Positions 37,679 through 47,173 of a stretch of DNA of 64,000 nt are shown in pieces. Every line of letters starts with the position of its first letter. The stretch's first letter is position 1. The DNA comes from Mahella australiensis 50-1 BON (lineage in GTDB: Bacteria; Bacillota; Clostridia; Mahellales; Mahellaceae), in the NCBI RefSeq assembly GCF_000213255.1, contig NC_015520.1, positions 62,001 to 126,000 of the forward strand, given 5' to 3'. The position numbers and the translations under genes are program-made. The notes beneath the pieces are model-generated. The model was given only the letters and a program-made list of their open reading frames with translations, had not been told where the DNA came from and made no database searches.

Positions 37679-38989
37679 TTACCTTATTCGCCTTATAACG
37701 GGTTTGCGCTTAAAGGGCGTTATCTGTATAGATATGTTCTGGACCTCTGCGCTTTTTATAAAAGAACGGAACTCGAATATGCGATCTATAGGAGCGCCCG
37801 GTGTATCTATGCCCAGCACGTATTCTCCGCTGTCCAAGCCTTTTATCGATATTGAAAGGGGCAAAAGTTTAGGCTGCGGTATAAACAGCCACGACTGTCC
37901 CTTTGCATTGGACATGGCGTGAGCCTGGGCACTGCCGCCTCTATCGGTGTGGATTAGACTGATCGATACGGGGCCGTCGGCTATAATGCTTATATATGAT
38001 GTTATGCTCGAGGCATGTACCGGCTCTACTGGTTTTGATATACCCAATATGTGAGAGATAATATGGCTGGCTTCCACGGGTAGAGCGCTGTGATATGCGG
38101 GAAAGACATATTGTTGTCCTCCTATATATCCGCTACTAGCTGTCAATACTGTTCCGTCACCGTGGCGCGATGTGTAATGCCTTACGGGGCGGCCATCCGG
38201 CCATACCCTTGCCGGTGTGGCTGAAGCGACTGCAGATCTTGCGACGCTTATATGTGTCATAGTCGGCTTGGTATCGCCTATAATGCTGGATATGCGTATA
38301 TCTCTGGTGAAAAGGTTGTAACTCAAGCGGTTTAACTCATCAAGGAAATGGTTCCTGTAGTATACGCGTTCCACAGGTATAAACTGTTTTTGATTGAACG
38401 GCTCGTCACTTATTAAATATGGTGGATGCTGAATGGAAGGCAGCATATCCTGCAATGACGGCAATGTTATGTGTATGGCATCCAATGGTGAAGGAGCGTC
38501 CAAAATCCTTGCAAACAGCCAAGCATAGCCCTTCAACAGCCAGTGTGAAGCTATGCCGACGGCGCTGTCATCAGGCGGTACGGTACCGCCGGCCCATGGA
38601 TAATAGGCTTTGACAGAACCGGTATTGGGGGTTCCTATCATTATGAATTTGTCTATATCATAGCTGTATAAGGTGCTTTGTATATAGCAGCGCCCCAGTA
38701 ATCCCCCCATGCTGTGAGCTATGATATCTACCTTATCCTGGTGACATTTGGCTTTGACCTCATGTATTTTGGGTATAAGATAACGTTCGGTGCATTCTTT
38801 TACACTTTTGCGCCAGTCATAGAAGCATATAAACAGATCGTGTCCTTCCTTATAACCCATAGACGTCAGTCGTTCTATAAATGGCCTGTAATTTATGGCG
38901 GCTAGGCCGAAATCCCAATCACCGGTACCCGGTATTATATCGTTGCCCATCGAACCGAACAATCCGGGGATGAATATCAAAGCCTCCAT
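37679..38989 (-). CDS. LCAT/PGAP1-like alpha/beta hydrolase (lipase or acyltransferase-like)
   Basis: A 436-aa soluble protein; AAGGAGG before the ATG at 38989. The N-terminal half is an alpha/beta hydrolase: MEALIFIPGLFGSMGNDIIP with an oxyanion region, then KVDIIAHSMGGLLGRCYIQS with the nucleophile Ser in GHSMG-type AHSMGG, and later acidic and His candidates (VWPDGRPVRHYTSRHGDGTV, with HGDG). The C-terminal 130 residues form a beta-rich domain. No signal peptide, so a cytoplasmic enzyme. Substrate unknown. It converges with amt, leaving ten bases between the stops. Confidence 0.75.
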   Translation of the reverse strand: MEALIFIPGLFGSMGNDIIPGTGDWDFGLAAINYRPFIERLTSMGYKEGHDLFICFYDWRKSVKECTERYLIPKIHEVKAKCHQDKVDIIAHSMGGLLGRCYIQSTLYSYDIDKFIMIGTPNTGSVKAYYPWAGGTVPPDDSAVGIASHWLLKGYAWLFARILDAPSPLDAIHITLPSLQDMLPSIQHPPYLISDEPFNQKQFIPVERVYYRNHFLDELNRLSYNLFTRDIRISSIIGDTKPTMTHISVARSAVASATPARVWPDGRPVRHYTSRHGDGTVLTASSGYIGGQQYVFPAYHSALPVEASHIISHILGISKPVEPVHASSITSYISIIADGPVSISLIHTDRGGSAQAHAMSNAKGQSWLFIPQPKLLPLSISIKGLDSGEYVLGIDTPGAPIDRIFEFRSFIKSAEVQNISIQITPFKRKPVIRRIR

Positions 38990-39060
38990 ATGAGTCCTCC
39001 TTCTACTCGTTGCTATATATTCCTCCTGTTAAAATATATTTTTATAAAAAAATATTATGC

Positions 39061-39089
39061 TTGAGTTGTATCATAGCCTATGATATAAT
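39061..39089 (+). promoter_or_regulatory. Promoter of the Eis-like acetyltransferase gene
   Basis: TTGAGT, 17 bases, TATAAT, ending 34 bases before the start codon. The best promoter in the 133-base divergent gap to the hydrolase gene. Confidence 0.8.
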
Positions 39090-39122
39090 CGGAAAACATA
39101 AGCGATGATGAGGAGGTTTATT

Positions 39123-40304
39123 ATGTCCATAAGATTTGTGAACAGTACGGATTTTGCCCGAGTGCAGTACATAGCTACTTACTGCTTCCCTTGGTTGCAT
39201 CAGGCGCAGGACAAGATGGCGGCATATGCTCAAAAATATATAAAGCCCGAGTATGTGCTCGGTTATTACGACGATATGGATATCTTAATGGCCGCTATAC
39301 AGGTGCTCCCTTTTAGCATCATGGTCGGCGGAGCCCCTTTGAATATGGGGGGCATAGCTATGGTGTCATCTATGCCGGAGGGAAGGCACGGTGGGCGTAT
39401 AGCCGACCTTTTGAAGAAATCCCTGGGAGTGATGAAAGAGCGGGGACAGGTGGTATCCATGCTTGGCCCGTTTTCATTTGAATTCTATAGAAAATATGGT
39501 TGGGAATTGGGATTTGATCGCATGGATTATGTCATTCCCATAGAACACCTTAAAGCTTTTAACCATAAGACCGGAAAGATAACGGCGGTTACTGAAGAAG
39601 ATATAGATGCGTTAAATGATATATACACAGCATATGCTAAAAAGCATAACGGCTGCGTCATCCGTGATAGGACGTTGTGGACAGATTTCGTATTGGACGA
39701 TCCTTTCGCTGATGAATATAAAAAGTATTCCTATCTCTGGCATTACGATAGCGGTGAGCCTGGTGGATACATAATATACACAATACGCGATGGTAAGATG
39801 AACATATCTGAAATGATATATAAAGATATAGAAGCACTCAAAGGCTTGCTGTGGTTTATATACGCTCATGAGGCCCAGATAGAGCAGGCAAGATGGTCTA
39901 CAGCCATCGATGAACGACTGCATGTTTTGCTGCCTAATCCGCGCGTGGATATGAAATTGACACCGGGCATGATGTTCCGCGTTGTGGATGTGAATAAAGC
40001 TTTGCTAGAGAGAGGCTATCCTGATGACATCGACGAAGAATTCAGTATGCGGATAACCGATACGTCCGCTTCATGGAATGAGGGGCCATGGCATGTGCGC
40101 ATAGCCGACGGCAGAGCTCAGGTGGAAAAAACCGATACGGCATCTTTAAGCTGCGATATACAGGCCTTTAGCCAGATGTTTTTAGGCTATATGCCGGCCG
40201 AGAGACTTGCGGCTATAGGCAGAATAAAAGGCGAGTCAAGCGCCATAAATGCTGCAAATAAAACTTTCCCACCTTCGGCTACGTTCAACAATAACGGATT
40301 TTAA
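39123..40304 (+). CDS. Eis-like GNAT N-acetyltransferase with SCP2-type C-terminal domain
   Basis: A 393-aa protein from the ATG at 39123 (GAGGAGG six bases upstream). Two GNAT folds: the first with the acetyl-CoA loop SSMPEGRHGGRIADLLKKSL and ENRYGW-type EFYRKYGWELGFDRMDYVIP, the second around 180-280. A C-terminal sterol-carrier-like domain runs from about 290 to 390 (FSMRITDTSASWNEGPWHVR). This is the layout of Eis/acetyltransferase proteins that modify amines of small molecules or proteins. The natural substrate cannot be told. It stands alone between a promoter and a terminator. Confidence 0.85.
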   Translation: MSIRFVNSTDFARVQYIATYCFPWLHQAQDKMAAYAQKYIKPEYVLGYYDDMDILMAAIQVLPFSIMVGGAPLNMGGIAMVSSMPEGRHGGRIADLLKKSLGVMKERGQVVSMLGPFSFEFYRKYGWELGFDRMDYVIPIEHLKAFNHKTGKITAVTEEDIDALNDIYTAYAKKHNGCVIRDRTLWTDFVLDDPFADEYKKYSYLWHYDSGEPGGYIIYTIRDGKMNISEMIYKDIEALKGLLWFIYAHEAQIEQARWSTAIDERLHVLLPNPRVDMKLTPGMMFRVVDVNKALLERGYPDDIDEEFSMRITDTSASWNEGPWHVRIADGRAQVEKTDTASLSCDIQAFSQMFLGYMPAERLAAIGRIKGESSAINAANKTFPPSATFNNNGF

Positions 40305-40310
40305 ACCTTT

Positions 40311-40340
40311 AAGCGCCGGCTGATCAACCGGCGCTTTGCT
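40311..40340. terminator. Bidirectional terminator between convergent genes
   Basis: AAGCGCCGG (40311-40319) pairs with CCGGCGCTT (40328-40336), followed by TGCTTTT on the plus strand and AAAGGTTTAAAATC with T on the minus strand. It serves the acetyltransferase and the oxidoreductase genes. Confidence 0.88.
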
Positions 40341-40344
40341 TTTA

Positions 40345-41547
40345 TTACAATCTGTCTATTATCTCTTTAGCGTTGTCGGATGTAAAGTAGTTGCTCATAT
40401 CCTTGCCTTGCTCTATTAATGAGCGCAGGCGCATGGACTTCGATATATCCCCTATCATGATAGCGCCCGCAAGGCGGTTACCATCCAAAAACAGCTTATA
40501 ATATTCGGTATCGCCTACATGCTTTATCTCTTTAAATCGATTGTCCTGGTTGTTTATATCGCCCACTGAGAAACAATCGATACCCATTACTTTCAACATG
40601 TTGGAAGGCGGTATAGTTTTGTATTTTTCCTGTCCGCCTGCGGCGTTTATACCAGCTATCTTGCCCTGAGCATTGGCTATGGGCCATATGGCCGGTATGG
40701 CGCCGTTGTACTCCGCCACGTCCCCTGCCGCATAGACATCGGGCGCATCAGTGCGCATATATTCGTCTACTACTATGCCTTTGTTTATGCTTATGGATGC
40801 ATTCTTGGCAAACTCCACATGCGGCCTTACACCAGATGAGAATAGAACAAAATTGCCGGATATAGATCTGCCGTCCTTTAGCACAACGCCGTCGGCTTTA
40901 TCATTACCGCTTATTTTAGCGGCTTCTACGCCTAGATAAAGCTCTATACCCAGATTCTCTATGATGCCTTTAAGTATGACGGAACCTTCATCATCCATTT
41001 GCCTGGGCAATATGCGGGGAAAGAATTCCAAAACCGTCACATCGAGACCTTTTTGTTTTATACCCCAAGCTGATTCCAAACCGAGCAATCCACCGCCTAT
41101 TACTATAGCTTTGTCGCTCTGCTTTATAGCATGGTTTATTTCGAGTAAGTCATCCATGCCTCTCAAAGCGAATACACCTTTTTTATCGGAGCCCTCTACA
41201 GGCGGTATGAAACAGTAACTTCCGCTGGCTATTATTAGTTTTGTATAATCGATATCGCCCTTATCGGTTTTCAAAACTTTACCGTCGGTATCTATACCAA
41301 GAGCTTTGGTATTCAAAATCATGCTTATGTTTTTTTCGTCGTACCAACTTTGAGGATGAATATATAATGTTTCCGGCAATATGTTCTCGCCAAGATGATG
41401 GGATAGCACAAGCCTACTGTATGTAAGGTAATTTTCATCGCTTATAACCGCTATGGGTCGATAAGCATCGTGTTGCCTTATGGCCTCGGCTGCGCTTAGC
41501 CCTGCTATGCCGTTGCCGACTATAACGTAGTAAAATTCTTGTTGCAT
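40345..41547 (-). CDS. NAD(P)/FAD-dependent oxidoreductase (NADH:rubredoxin oxidoreductase-like)
   Basis: A 400-aa flavoprotein. FAD-binding GxGxxG at the start (YYVIVGNGIAGLSAAEAIR), NAD-binding site in the middle (AIVIGGGLLGLESAWGIKQK), second FAD motif DAPDVYAAGDVAEYNGAIPA, and an EFFPRILPRQ segment typical of rubredoxin or nitrite-reductase-like reductases. In anaerobes such enzymes pass electrons from NADH to rubredoxin for oxygen or peroxide removal. No rubredoxin gene is adjacent, so the partner is unknown. It has its own consensus promoter. Confidence 0.85.
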   Translation of the reverse strand: MQQEFYYVIVGNGIAGLSAAEAIRQHDAYRPIAVISDENYLTYSRLVLSHHLGENILPETLYIHPQSWYDEKNISMILNTKALGIDTDGKVLKTDKGDIDYTKLIIASGSYCFIPPVEGSDKKGVFALRGMDDLLEINHAIKQSDKAIVIGGGLLGLESAWGIKQKGLDVTVLEFFPRILPRQMDDEGSVILKGIIENLGIELYLGVEAAKISGNDKADGVVLKDGRSISGNFVLFSSGVRPHVEFAKNASISINKGIVVDEYMRTDAPDVYAAGDVAEYNGAIPAIWPIANAQGKIAGINAAGGQEKYKTIPPSNMLKVMGIDCFSVGDINNQDNRFKEIKHVGDTEYYKLFLDGNRLAGAIMIGDISKSMRLRSLIEQGKDMSNYFTSDNAKEIIDRL

Positions 41548-41582
41548 AGAGGTTTCCTCCTTTTCGCTTTACCTATACCATA

Positions 41583-41611
41583 ATTATACTATGTTGTACC
41601 GACGATATCAA
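41583..41611 (-). promoter_or_regulatory. Promoter of the oxidoreductase gene
   Basis: On the minus strand TTGATA, 17 bases, TATAAT, 36 bases before the start codon. The remaining part of the gap up to 41736 holds no gene; a clear promoter for the ZIP gene was not found. Confidence 0.85.
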
Positions 41612-41736
41612 TTTTTTCTGTCGACTTCCAGTATAGCGGTGCTGTACAGCGAGCATATATTTATGATAAAATTAATTAAAATGATAAAAAATAAGCGAAT
41701 GACAATATCGAAAGTTATATTTGAAAGGTGAAGTGC

Positions 41737-42525
41737 ATGAATGATTACATGATGATAATTATCGGCATACTCATTCCTTTTGCTGGGACGACCCTCGGCG
41801 CCTTAACTGTTATATTTTTAAAAGGCGAAATGAAACAACATACGCAAAATGCATTGCTCGGATTCGCCTCGGGAGTGATGATCGCGGCCTCGGTGTGGTC
41901 ATTGCTTATACCGGCGATCGATATGGCCGCTGACCAAGGAAAGCTGGCGTGGTTCCCCGCATGCGTGGGATTCTTGTTGGGAATCGGTTTCCTCCTATTG
42001 CTCGACAATGTTATTCCTCATCTTCATTTAGATGAAGAAAAGCCGGAAGGCATACGTTCAAGGTTAAATAAAACCTCTATGCTGGTACTGGCTGTGACGC
42101 TACATAATATTCCCGAAGGTATGGCCGTCGGAGTGGTATTTGCCGGTATAGGCAACGTAAGTTCCGGCATGAGCTTAGCGGGGGCTTTTGCATTATCCAT
42201 CGGTATAGCACTTCAAAATCTTCCTGAAGGTGCGATAATTTCTCTTCCGCTGAGAAGCGAGGGCATGACTCAGAAGCGCTCTTTATTATACGGTATTTTA
42301 TCCGGTGTTGTTGAGCCCATAGCGGCCGCAATCACAATTTTGCTGGCAAATATGATTACTGATATACTGCCATACCTTCTGGCTTTCGCAGCGGGCGCTA
42401 TGATCTACGTGGTTGTAGAGGAACTGATCCCAGAATCGCAGATCGGTGAGCACTCTAACATTGGAACCATCGGTGTGGCAATAGGTTTTGTCTTGATGAT
42501 GGTTCTTGACGTCGCACTGGGATAA
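41737..42525 (+). CDS. ZIP-family divalent metal transporter
   Basis: A 262-aa protein from the ATG at 41737 (AAAGGTG seven bases upstream). About eight membrane segments. Segment four has VLAVTLHNIPEGMAVGVVFA and segment five SIGIALQNLPEGAIISLPLR, the metal-binding HNxPEG and xNxPEG motifs of the ZIP family. The loop between segments three and four is short and has HLHLDEEKPEG. It imports zinc, iron or related metals. The nearest relatives should be ZupT/GufA-type proteins. Single gene, with a hairpin after it. Confidence 0.9.
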   Translation: MNDYMMIIIGILIPFAGTTLGALTVIFLKGEMKQHTQNALLGFASGVMIAASVWSLLIPAIDMAADQGKLAWFPACVGFLLGIGFLLLLDNVIPHLHLDEEKPEGIRSRLNKTSMLVLAVTLHNIPEGMAVGVVFAGIGNVSSGMSLAGAFALSIGIALQNLPEGAIISLPLRSEGMTQKRSLLYGILSGVVEPIAAAITILLANMITDILPYLLAFAAGAMIYVVVEELIPESQIGEHSNIGTIGVAIGFVLMMVLDVALG

Positions 42526-42569
42526 CGGAGATATTGATGGTTGTCTTTCTTGCCGAGAACATCATAAAC

Positions 42570-42600
42570 ATGGCTTCTGCCGTATCCGGGCAGAAGCCAT
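42570..42600. terminator. Strong hairpin between convergent genes
   Basis: ATGGCTTCTGCC (42570-42581) pairs with GGCAGAAGCCAT (42589-42600), a 12-bp stem with a short loop. The following T-runs are weak in both directions (TGTTTAT on the minus strand), but its position between convergent stops argues for a terminator. Confidence 0.7.
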
Positions 42601-42621
42601 AAACCGATGTGCGCAATCCCT

Positions 42622-44628
42622 TTATATGCTTCTCGCTAACTCATATGCATCCCATATGGCGGCCATTATATTGCGCGCGCTGTTGGCATCGCCTATCGCA
42701 TAGACGTTCGGTACTTTGCCTATTATATCATTGTATAGTTTGGCATCCGGTTTGAGGCCTATGGATATAACAACCGTGTCTGCAGGGATGGTATTTCTCT
42801 TGAAATTCTTGTCTATAACATCTATGGCACCATCTTTTACTTCTTGTAGGCTGCTGTTTAAAACAACCTTTATATTGTGGAATTTAAGCATATCGAGAAC
42901 CATGATCCTATTGGCGTGGGGTACGGGTATGCCTGCGCTCATAAGTTCGGGAAGCATCTCGACGATGGTGACATTCTTGCCATCCATTGCTAAGCTTAGT
43001 GCTGTCTCACAACCGACTAGCCCGCCGCCGATTACAACCACATCTTTACCGACCGGTTTCTTCTTAAGTAACACATCTGTAGCCGTAGCGACGTTGGAAT
43101 TGCCTATTCCAGGAACATTGGGCATGACGGGGATAGAGCCCGTGGCCACTATTACCACATCGGCCTTGCTGTTTTTGACGTCCTCTGGCTTTATTTCGGT
43201 ATTCAGCTTTACGTCTATCCCAAGTTTTTTTATCTGTGTTTTATACCATTCGAGGAGCCTGGCGTTATCCTCCTTAAACTCATCTACGGAGCCTTCTACT
43301 ACATGACCGCCAAGCTCATATGTTTTCTCGTACAAGGTCACTTTATGGCCTCTTAAAGTGGCTACCCTGGCTGCTTCCATGCCGGCTACTCCGCCGCCTA
43401 TGACCATTACATCTCTTACCATATCAGCGTGGCCTATGCTGTATTCATCCTCTCTGCCGCAAGCCGGATTTACGGCACACGAAAGCGGCTTTCCTTGGAA
43501 GCCTCTCCCAAGGCAACCGTCATGGCAGCCTATGCATGGGCGAATATCCTCCGGCCTTCCATCTAAGACCTTGTTGCTCCAATCGGGGTCAGCTAGCAGG
43601 CCTCTGCCGATATTTATCATGTCCGCCGCTTTGCCTTCTTCCAATGTCTTTTCAGCCAATTCGGGTATATCAATCCTTCCTGCTATTATCAGCGGGGCAT
43701 TGACGACCTTTTTGAGCTGTTCGGTTAAAGGCAGATACAGACCGTGCTTCTGATAAATCGGTGGATGTGCCCAGTACCATGCATCATATGATCCGGCATC
43801 CGCATCAAACGCATCATAGCCGGCTTTTTCAAGTATGGGAGCTATGGTAAGGCCTTCCTGTATATCGCGGCCTTTTTCGACAAAGTCCTCTCCGTCAAGT
43901 CCGCCCTGATTCCAATCCTTTATGTAGCTCTTTATGCTAAACCTCAATGCTACAGGGAATTGTTCGCCGTTAACCTTTTTTATAGCCTTTACTATCTCTA
44001 TAGGGAGTCTCAGCCTACCCATTAAGTCTCCGCCGTACTTGTCTGTCCTTCTGTTGAACATGGCTATAGTAAATTGGTCCAAAAGATAACCTTCATGCAC
44101 AGCGTGGATCTCAACGCCGTCAAAACCCGCCATTTTCGCTATAGCGGCCGATTCTGCCGCCATTTTGACGAGCGTCTCTACCTCTGTCGTGGTAAGCTCT
44201 CGGCATGTGACGGATGGATTCCAATAGTTTGGAATAGCCGAAGGGGCTACCGGTTGCCCTACGAGCATTTGAGGAGCAGCCACTCTGCCGAATCCTATTC
44301 CGAGCTGAAGGAATATCTTAGTGCCATAAGCATGTACCCTTTCTACTGTTTCTCCACATGTGCTCATAAAATGGCCAGGATCCATGGTCGGACAAGGTAC
44401 GCTTCCCTCATGAAATTTTTCTATTTCATTTTCTATTTTTGCAACTCCGGTGATTATGAGCCCGGTACCGCCTTTAGCTCTTGCTACGTAATAGTCCTGA
44501 GCCCTTTTGGAAAAGCCACCCCTCTCAGTAGATAAACCGAGTATGCCCATCGGTGCCATAGCGATCCTGTTCTTTATCTCTACGTTTCCTACCTTTATGG
44601 GTTCGAATAATTTTTCAAAAGTATCCAT
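42622..44628 (-). CDS. 2-enoate reductase-type NADH:flavin oxidoreductase
   Basis: A 668-aa enzyme of the Old-Yellow-Enzyme/enoate reductase group. Residues 1-350 are the FMN TIM barrel (NRIAMAPMGILGLSTERGG, DGVEIHAVHEGYLLDQFTIA with the substrate-binding His pair). A [4Fe-4S] cluster motif follows, CIGCHDGCLGRG then PLSCAVNPACG. Residues 400-660 are FAD/NAD-binding: VMVIGGGVAGMEAARVATLR, VVVIGGGLVGCETALSLAMD, PNVYAIGDANSARNIMAAIW. It would reduce activated C=C bonds (2-enoates, dienoyl-CoA or similar) with NADH. Exact substrate unknown. It is a single gene with GGAG before its start. Confidence 0.9.
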   Translation of the reverse strand: MDTFEKLFEPIKVGNVEIKNRIAMAPMGILGLSTERGGFSKRAQDYYVARAKGGTGLIITGVAKIENEIEKFHEGSVPCPTMDPGHFMSTCGETVERVHAYGTKIFLQLGIGFGRVAAPQMLVGQPVAPSAIPNYWNPSVTCRELTTTEVETLVKMAAESAAIAKMAGFDGVEIHAVHEGYLLDQFTIAMFNRRTDKYGGDLMGRLRLPIEIVKAIKKVNGEQFPVALRFSIKSYIKDWNQGGLDGEDFVEKGRDIQEGLTIAPILEKAGYDAFDADAGSYDAWYWAHPPIYQKHGLYLPLTEQLKKVVNAPLIIAGRIDIPELAEKTLEEGKAADMINIGRGLLADPDWSNKVLDGRPEDIRPCIGCHDGCLGRGFQGKPLSCAVNPACGREDEYSIGHADMVRDVMVIGGGVAGMEAARVATLRGHKVTLYEKTYELGGHVVEGSVDEFKEDNARLLEWYKTQIKKLGIDVKLNTEIKPEDVKNSKADVVIVATGSIPVMPNVPGIGNSNVATATDVLLKKKPVGKDVVVIGGGLVGCETALSLAMDGKNVTIVEMLPELMSAGIPVPHANRIMVLDMLKFHNIKVVLNSSLQEVKDGAIDVIDKNFKRNTIPADTVVISIGLKPDAKLYNDIIGKVPNVYAIGDANSARNIMAAIWDAYELARSI

Positions 44629-44846
44629 TTCTTTACTCCATCCTAATATTGTTTTTTTATTTTATGTTATGCTGAATAGTATATCCCTTGTTGCTATAGA
44701 TACTCTATTGCTTATCTTTGCGTACGCTCTGGACGAATTAGGCGTTATATTCGAGAAATTGTGTATCAGATATGAGTTATCGCATGTAAGCGTTTGAAAT
44801 CAATTTGTCTGTTTTTTAACATATTGCAACCGATATTTACCATATA
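44629..44846. other. Intergenic stretch without a recognised gene
   Basis: AT-rich DNA upstream of the enoate reductase gene, which should contain its promoter; I find no convincing -35/-10 pair. No hairpin with a T-run and no coding frame with a ribosome site is visible. Confidence 0.5.
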
Positions 44847-45046
44847 TTATATATCAGGCCGTATTAACACGTCCTGTGTATTTCTTAATTGCATCCGAGG
44901 CATCACTTTGGACGCTTTAAGCGTGAACATATATCTGGGTTTCAGTTCCCACACATATTTGCCTGCAAATGTGTAAAAGAAGCCTGTATTAACGCTTAAT
45001 TCATATACTATAGGCGCGTAATGCGGTATCGCTTATTTTGCCTCAC
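44847..45046 (-). pseudogene. Remnant small gene with frameshift
   Basis: A GTG at 45046 directly after GGGAGG opens MRQNKRYRITRL and then stops. One base out of register, a protein-like frame continues: YAPIVYELSVNTGFFYTFAG, then KYVWELKPRYMFTLKASKVM, ending VLIRPDI with stop at 44847. A TATAAT (45069-45074 on the minus strand) lies upstream. The picture is a small expressed gene broken by a single-base change. I do not recognise the protein. Confidence 0.4.
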
Positions 45047-45115
45047 CTCCCATTTAACGTCCGACATAATTATATCACAAGGGCATCCTTATTGTATAGC
45101 ATTAATGATAAAAAT

Positions 45116-45370
45116 TTAACGATATATTTTCGGCTTTATTTCAAAATTGTCAACTTGGTGACTATTCAATAACCAAGCCTGATTTTTGCCATGCCATATT
45201 ATAGTAACGTAACAGGCGGTAGCGGCAAAAGTTCGCTTATATTCCTTGCCGCTGCCGTCGTCGACTACAACAACCTGCATTCCTTGCGCTTTGAGTTGGC
45301 CGGCAAGGTCGACTAGAATAGGCTCGGGCTTATAAGCAGGTATTAACGCTATCCTTAATGTGTCGGACAT
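45116..45370 (-). pseudogene. Truncated glycosyltransferase family 2 remnant
   Basis: The first 50 residues are the start of a GT2 enzyme (RIALIPAYKPEPILVDLAGQ, then VVVVDDGSGKEYKRTFAA with the nucleotide-binding DDGSG). The remaining 34 residues (ending NFEIKPKIYR) do not fit the fold and the protein stops at 84 aa instead of about 230-300. The catalytic DxD region is missing. A GT2 gene is a usual partner of CotH/DUF4956/VTC genes, so this looks like a once-functional member of the operon truncated by deletion. Confidence 0.7.
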
Positions 45371-45373
45371 AGT

Positions 45374-47161
45374 CTAAAACCTTCTGGGCCAGCGCAACGC
45401 TATTATGACAGCTAGCGCCGAAATCACTGCTAAAGCGCCGATAGCTGGTATATTATTGGAATATGAAGTGCCGTTTTGACCGTCGGTTGCCTGCGTTTGC
45501 TTATCAAATGGCGCACCGGCTATGTCACCTCTGTTACCTTGTTGCATTTGCCCATCCGGCATTGTCGGTGGATTGCCATTTTGGGGCTGAATGAGGTCTT
45601 GCCCGTCGTTTTGCTGTTGCCCTTGCACCGGGCGAAAACCTTCGCCGTTGAATCTGCCGCCGCCCTGAGCTCCCATGGCTGACAGATTTACATTGTCTGC
45701 GGATAACAGGGCTGTACCATCAGCATTTTGTCCGTCGGCAGTGGCTGGTATTTCGCCGGATAATTGACCAGCCACGCTCTGCGCGCGGAGCAAACAGAAT
45801 TCCCTGAATGCGTTTAATGCCGTTTTATATTGTTCATATGTGCAAAAAGCGGTCGGATCGTTTTTGACATACGGGTCTATGATCGACGTAATATTCTCCA
45901 ATGTTTTCTCAAACAACCCGCTGTTAAAATAACCTGTTACTATATCGTTCAGATAGTTGTGGTACTTTTCCAGGTACTCAGGAACAGATAACAGGACATT
46001 TATGAGGGGACGCTGGCTCATATCCACGTCGCTTACGGGTGTATCGATCGGGAAGTTTATAGCGGCCTGGACATCGCCTGACTGAAATCCTCCGAACGCG
46101 AGGTTATAATCCCACGGCAGTACCGTTATCTTTCCATCATTTTCATAAAGATAATAGTTCTGTTGCATATTGGATACGTAGCTGTCCAAATTCACCACAA
46201 AGGTATGCACTGCCAGATAACGCAGTATCTGATCTACGTCAAGGTATTTTTCCAGTTCAGTTCCGTTATTTAAGTGCTTTATGGCCTCGATCACGCGCTC
46301 ATAATCATCATCGTCGGCCTTGAATACTGCATTATCGAATATGGCGGAGTAACTGTCCGGATCATCGTCTTTATACACGAGGTCCCCGCCGGTAGAGCGG
46401 CCTATGCCGGGCGCGCCGCCATCGAAAGCATTTCTGTCATCCGGAATGTTGTCATTGGAAGCATCGCCGTTGAAAGCACGGCCTTTGATATTCGTGTTAG
46501 TACTTTCAGGAACGTTATTATCGCCTCGTTTGTCTTGACTCATACCCATGCTTTTGACATTGTAAAGCTGCCCTTCGGTTGCACCGTAAGTACGCTCCAG
46601 GAAGCTTTTACCATAACCTTCAACAGCCAGGTACAAGCCCCATGTTTTACCGTTGACTTTGATATCGGCGAACGTGGTCAGAGGGCTGTTTACGCCCATG
46701 TAATGCATTATGTCGTATGCGAAATACTCTTTTACATATGTGTAATCTGAATCCATATTGTTCAATATTAAGGTGTCCAAGCCGAAACAAGTTTGACCGT
46801 CGACGTATTTATCGAAATTTAATCTGAAGCTGTATCGATCGCTGCCGGAGCTTGCCACCTTGGACAGGCTGGAATTCCCTTTAGGCCGTATGCCCACGGA
46901 AGAGAATGTAGTACCGTTTATGGTAATATCGCATGGTATATACTCCTCGGCCGTTGCATTTTCCAGTATCTCGTTCCATTTGTCCTCATTGACCTTAATA
47001 TCTAAGGTAACGATGTCATTTAAGAATAGTTTGCTCACATATTCTGCCTGAGATGGCGAATTGACGGTCTCCGTTTTATCGACAAACCACGGTAGCATAA
47101 AAGCTGTCGCTACGGCGATTATTATTACAGTGATAAGCGGCAACCGTTTGCTTTTAATCAT
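45374..47161 (-). CDS. CotH-family protein kinase-like protein (exported)
   Basis: A 595-aa protein. It has an N-terminal membrane segment (LPLITVIIIAVATAFMLPWF), the CotH kinase-like domain at about 50-430 (FSSVGIRPKGNSSLSKVASS, FGLDTLILNNMDSDYTYVKE, TWGLYLAVEGYGKSFLERTY, GKITVLPWDYNLAFGGF), then a Gly/Gln/Asn-rich tail (QGQQQNDGQDLIQPQNGNPP) and a C-terminal membrane segment (IGALAVISALAVIIALRW) followed by a basic end. Spore-coat CotH is an atypical protein kinase; this outward-facing form likely modifies surface proteins. It forms a set with DUF4956 and VTC proteins encoded just upstream. Confidence 0.85.
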   Translation of the reverse strand: MIKSKRLPLITVIIIAVATAFMLPWFVDKTETVNSPSQAEYVSKLFLNDIVTLDIKVNEDKWNEILENATAEEYIPCDITINGTTFSSVGIRPKGNSSLSKVASSGSDRYSFRLNFDKYVDGQTCFGLDTLILNNMDSDYTYVKEYFAYDIMHYMGVNSPLTTFADIKVNGKTWGLYLAVEGYGKSFLERTYGATEGQLYNVKSMGMSQDKRGDNNVPESTNTNIKGRAFNGDASNDNIPDDRNAFDGGAPGIGRSTGGDLVYKDDDPDSYSAIFDNAVFKADDDDYERVIEAIKHLNNGTELEKYLDVDQILRYLAVHTFVVNLDSYVSNMQQNYYLYENDGKITVLPWDYNLAFGGFQSGDVQAAINFPIDTPVSDVDMSQRPLINVLLSVPEYLEKYHNYLNDIVTGYFNSGLFEKTLENITSIIDPYVKNDPTAFCTYEQYKTALNAFREFCLLRAQSVAGQLSGEIPATADGQNADGTALLSADNVNLSAMGAQGGGRFNGEGFRPVQGQQQNDGQDLIQPQNGNPPTMPDGQMQQGNRGDIAGAPFDKQTQATDGQNGTSYSNNIPAIGALAVISALAVIIALRWPRRF

Positions 47162-47173
47162 TTTATCACCGCC

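Noticed and set aside
45116-45370. A genuine small 84-aa protein
   Set aside because: The first 50 residues are an obvious GT2 start ending before the catalytic region, so truncation is the better explanation.
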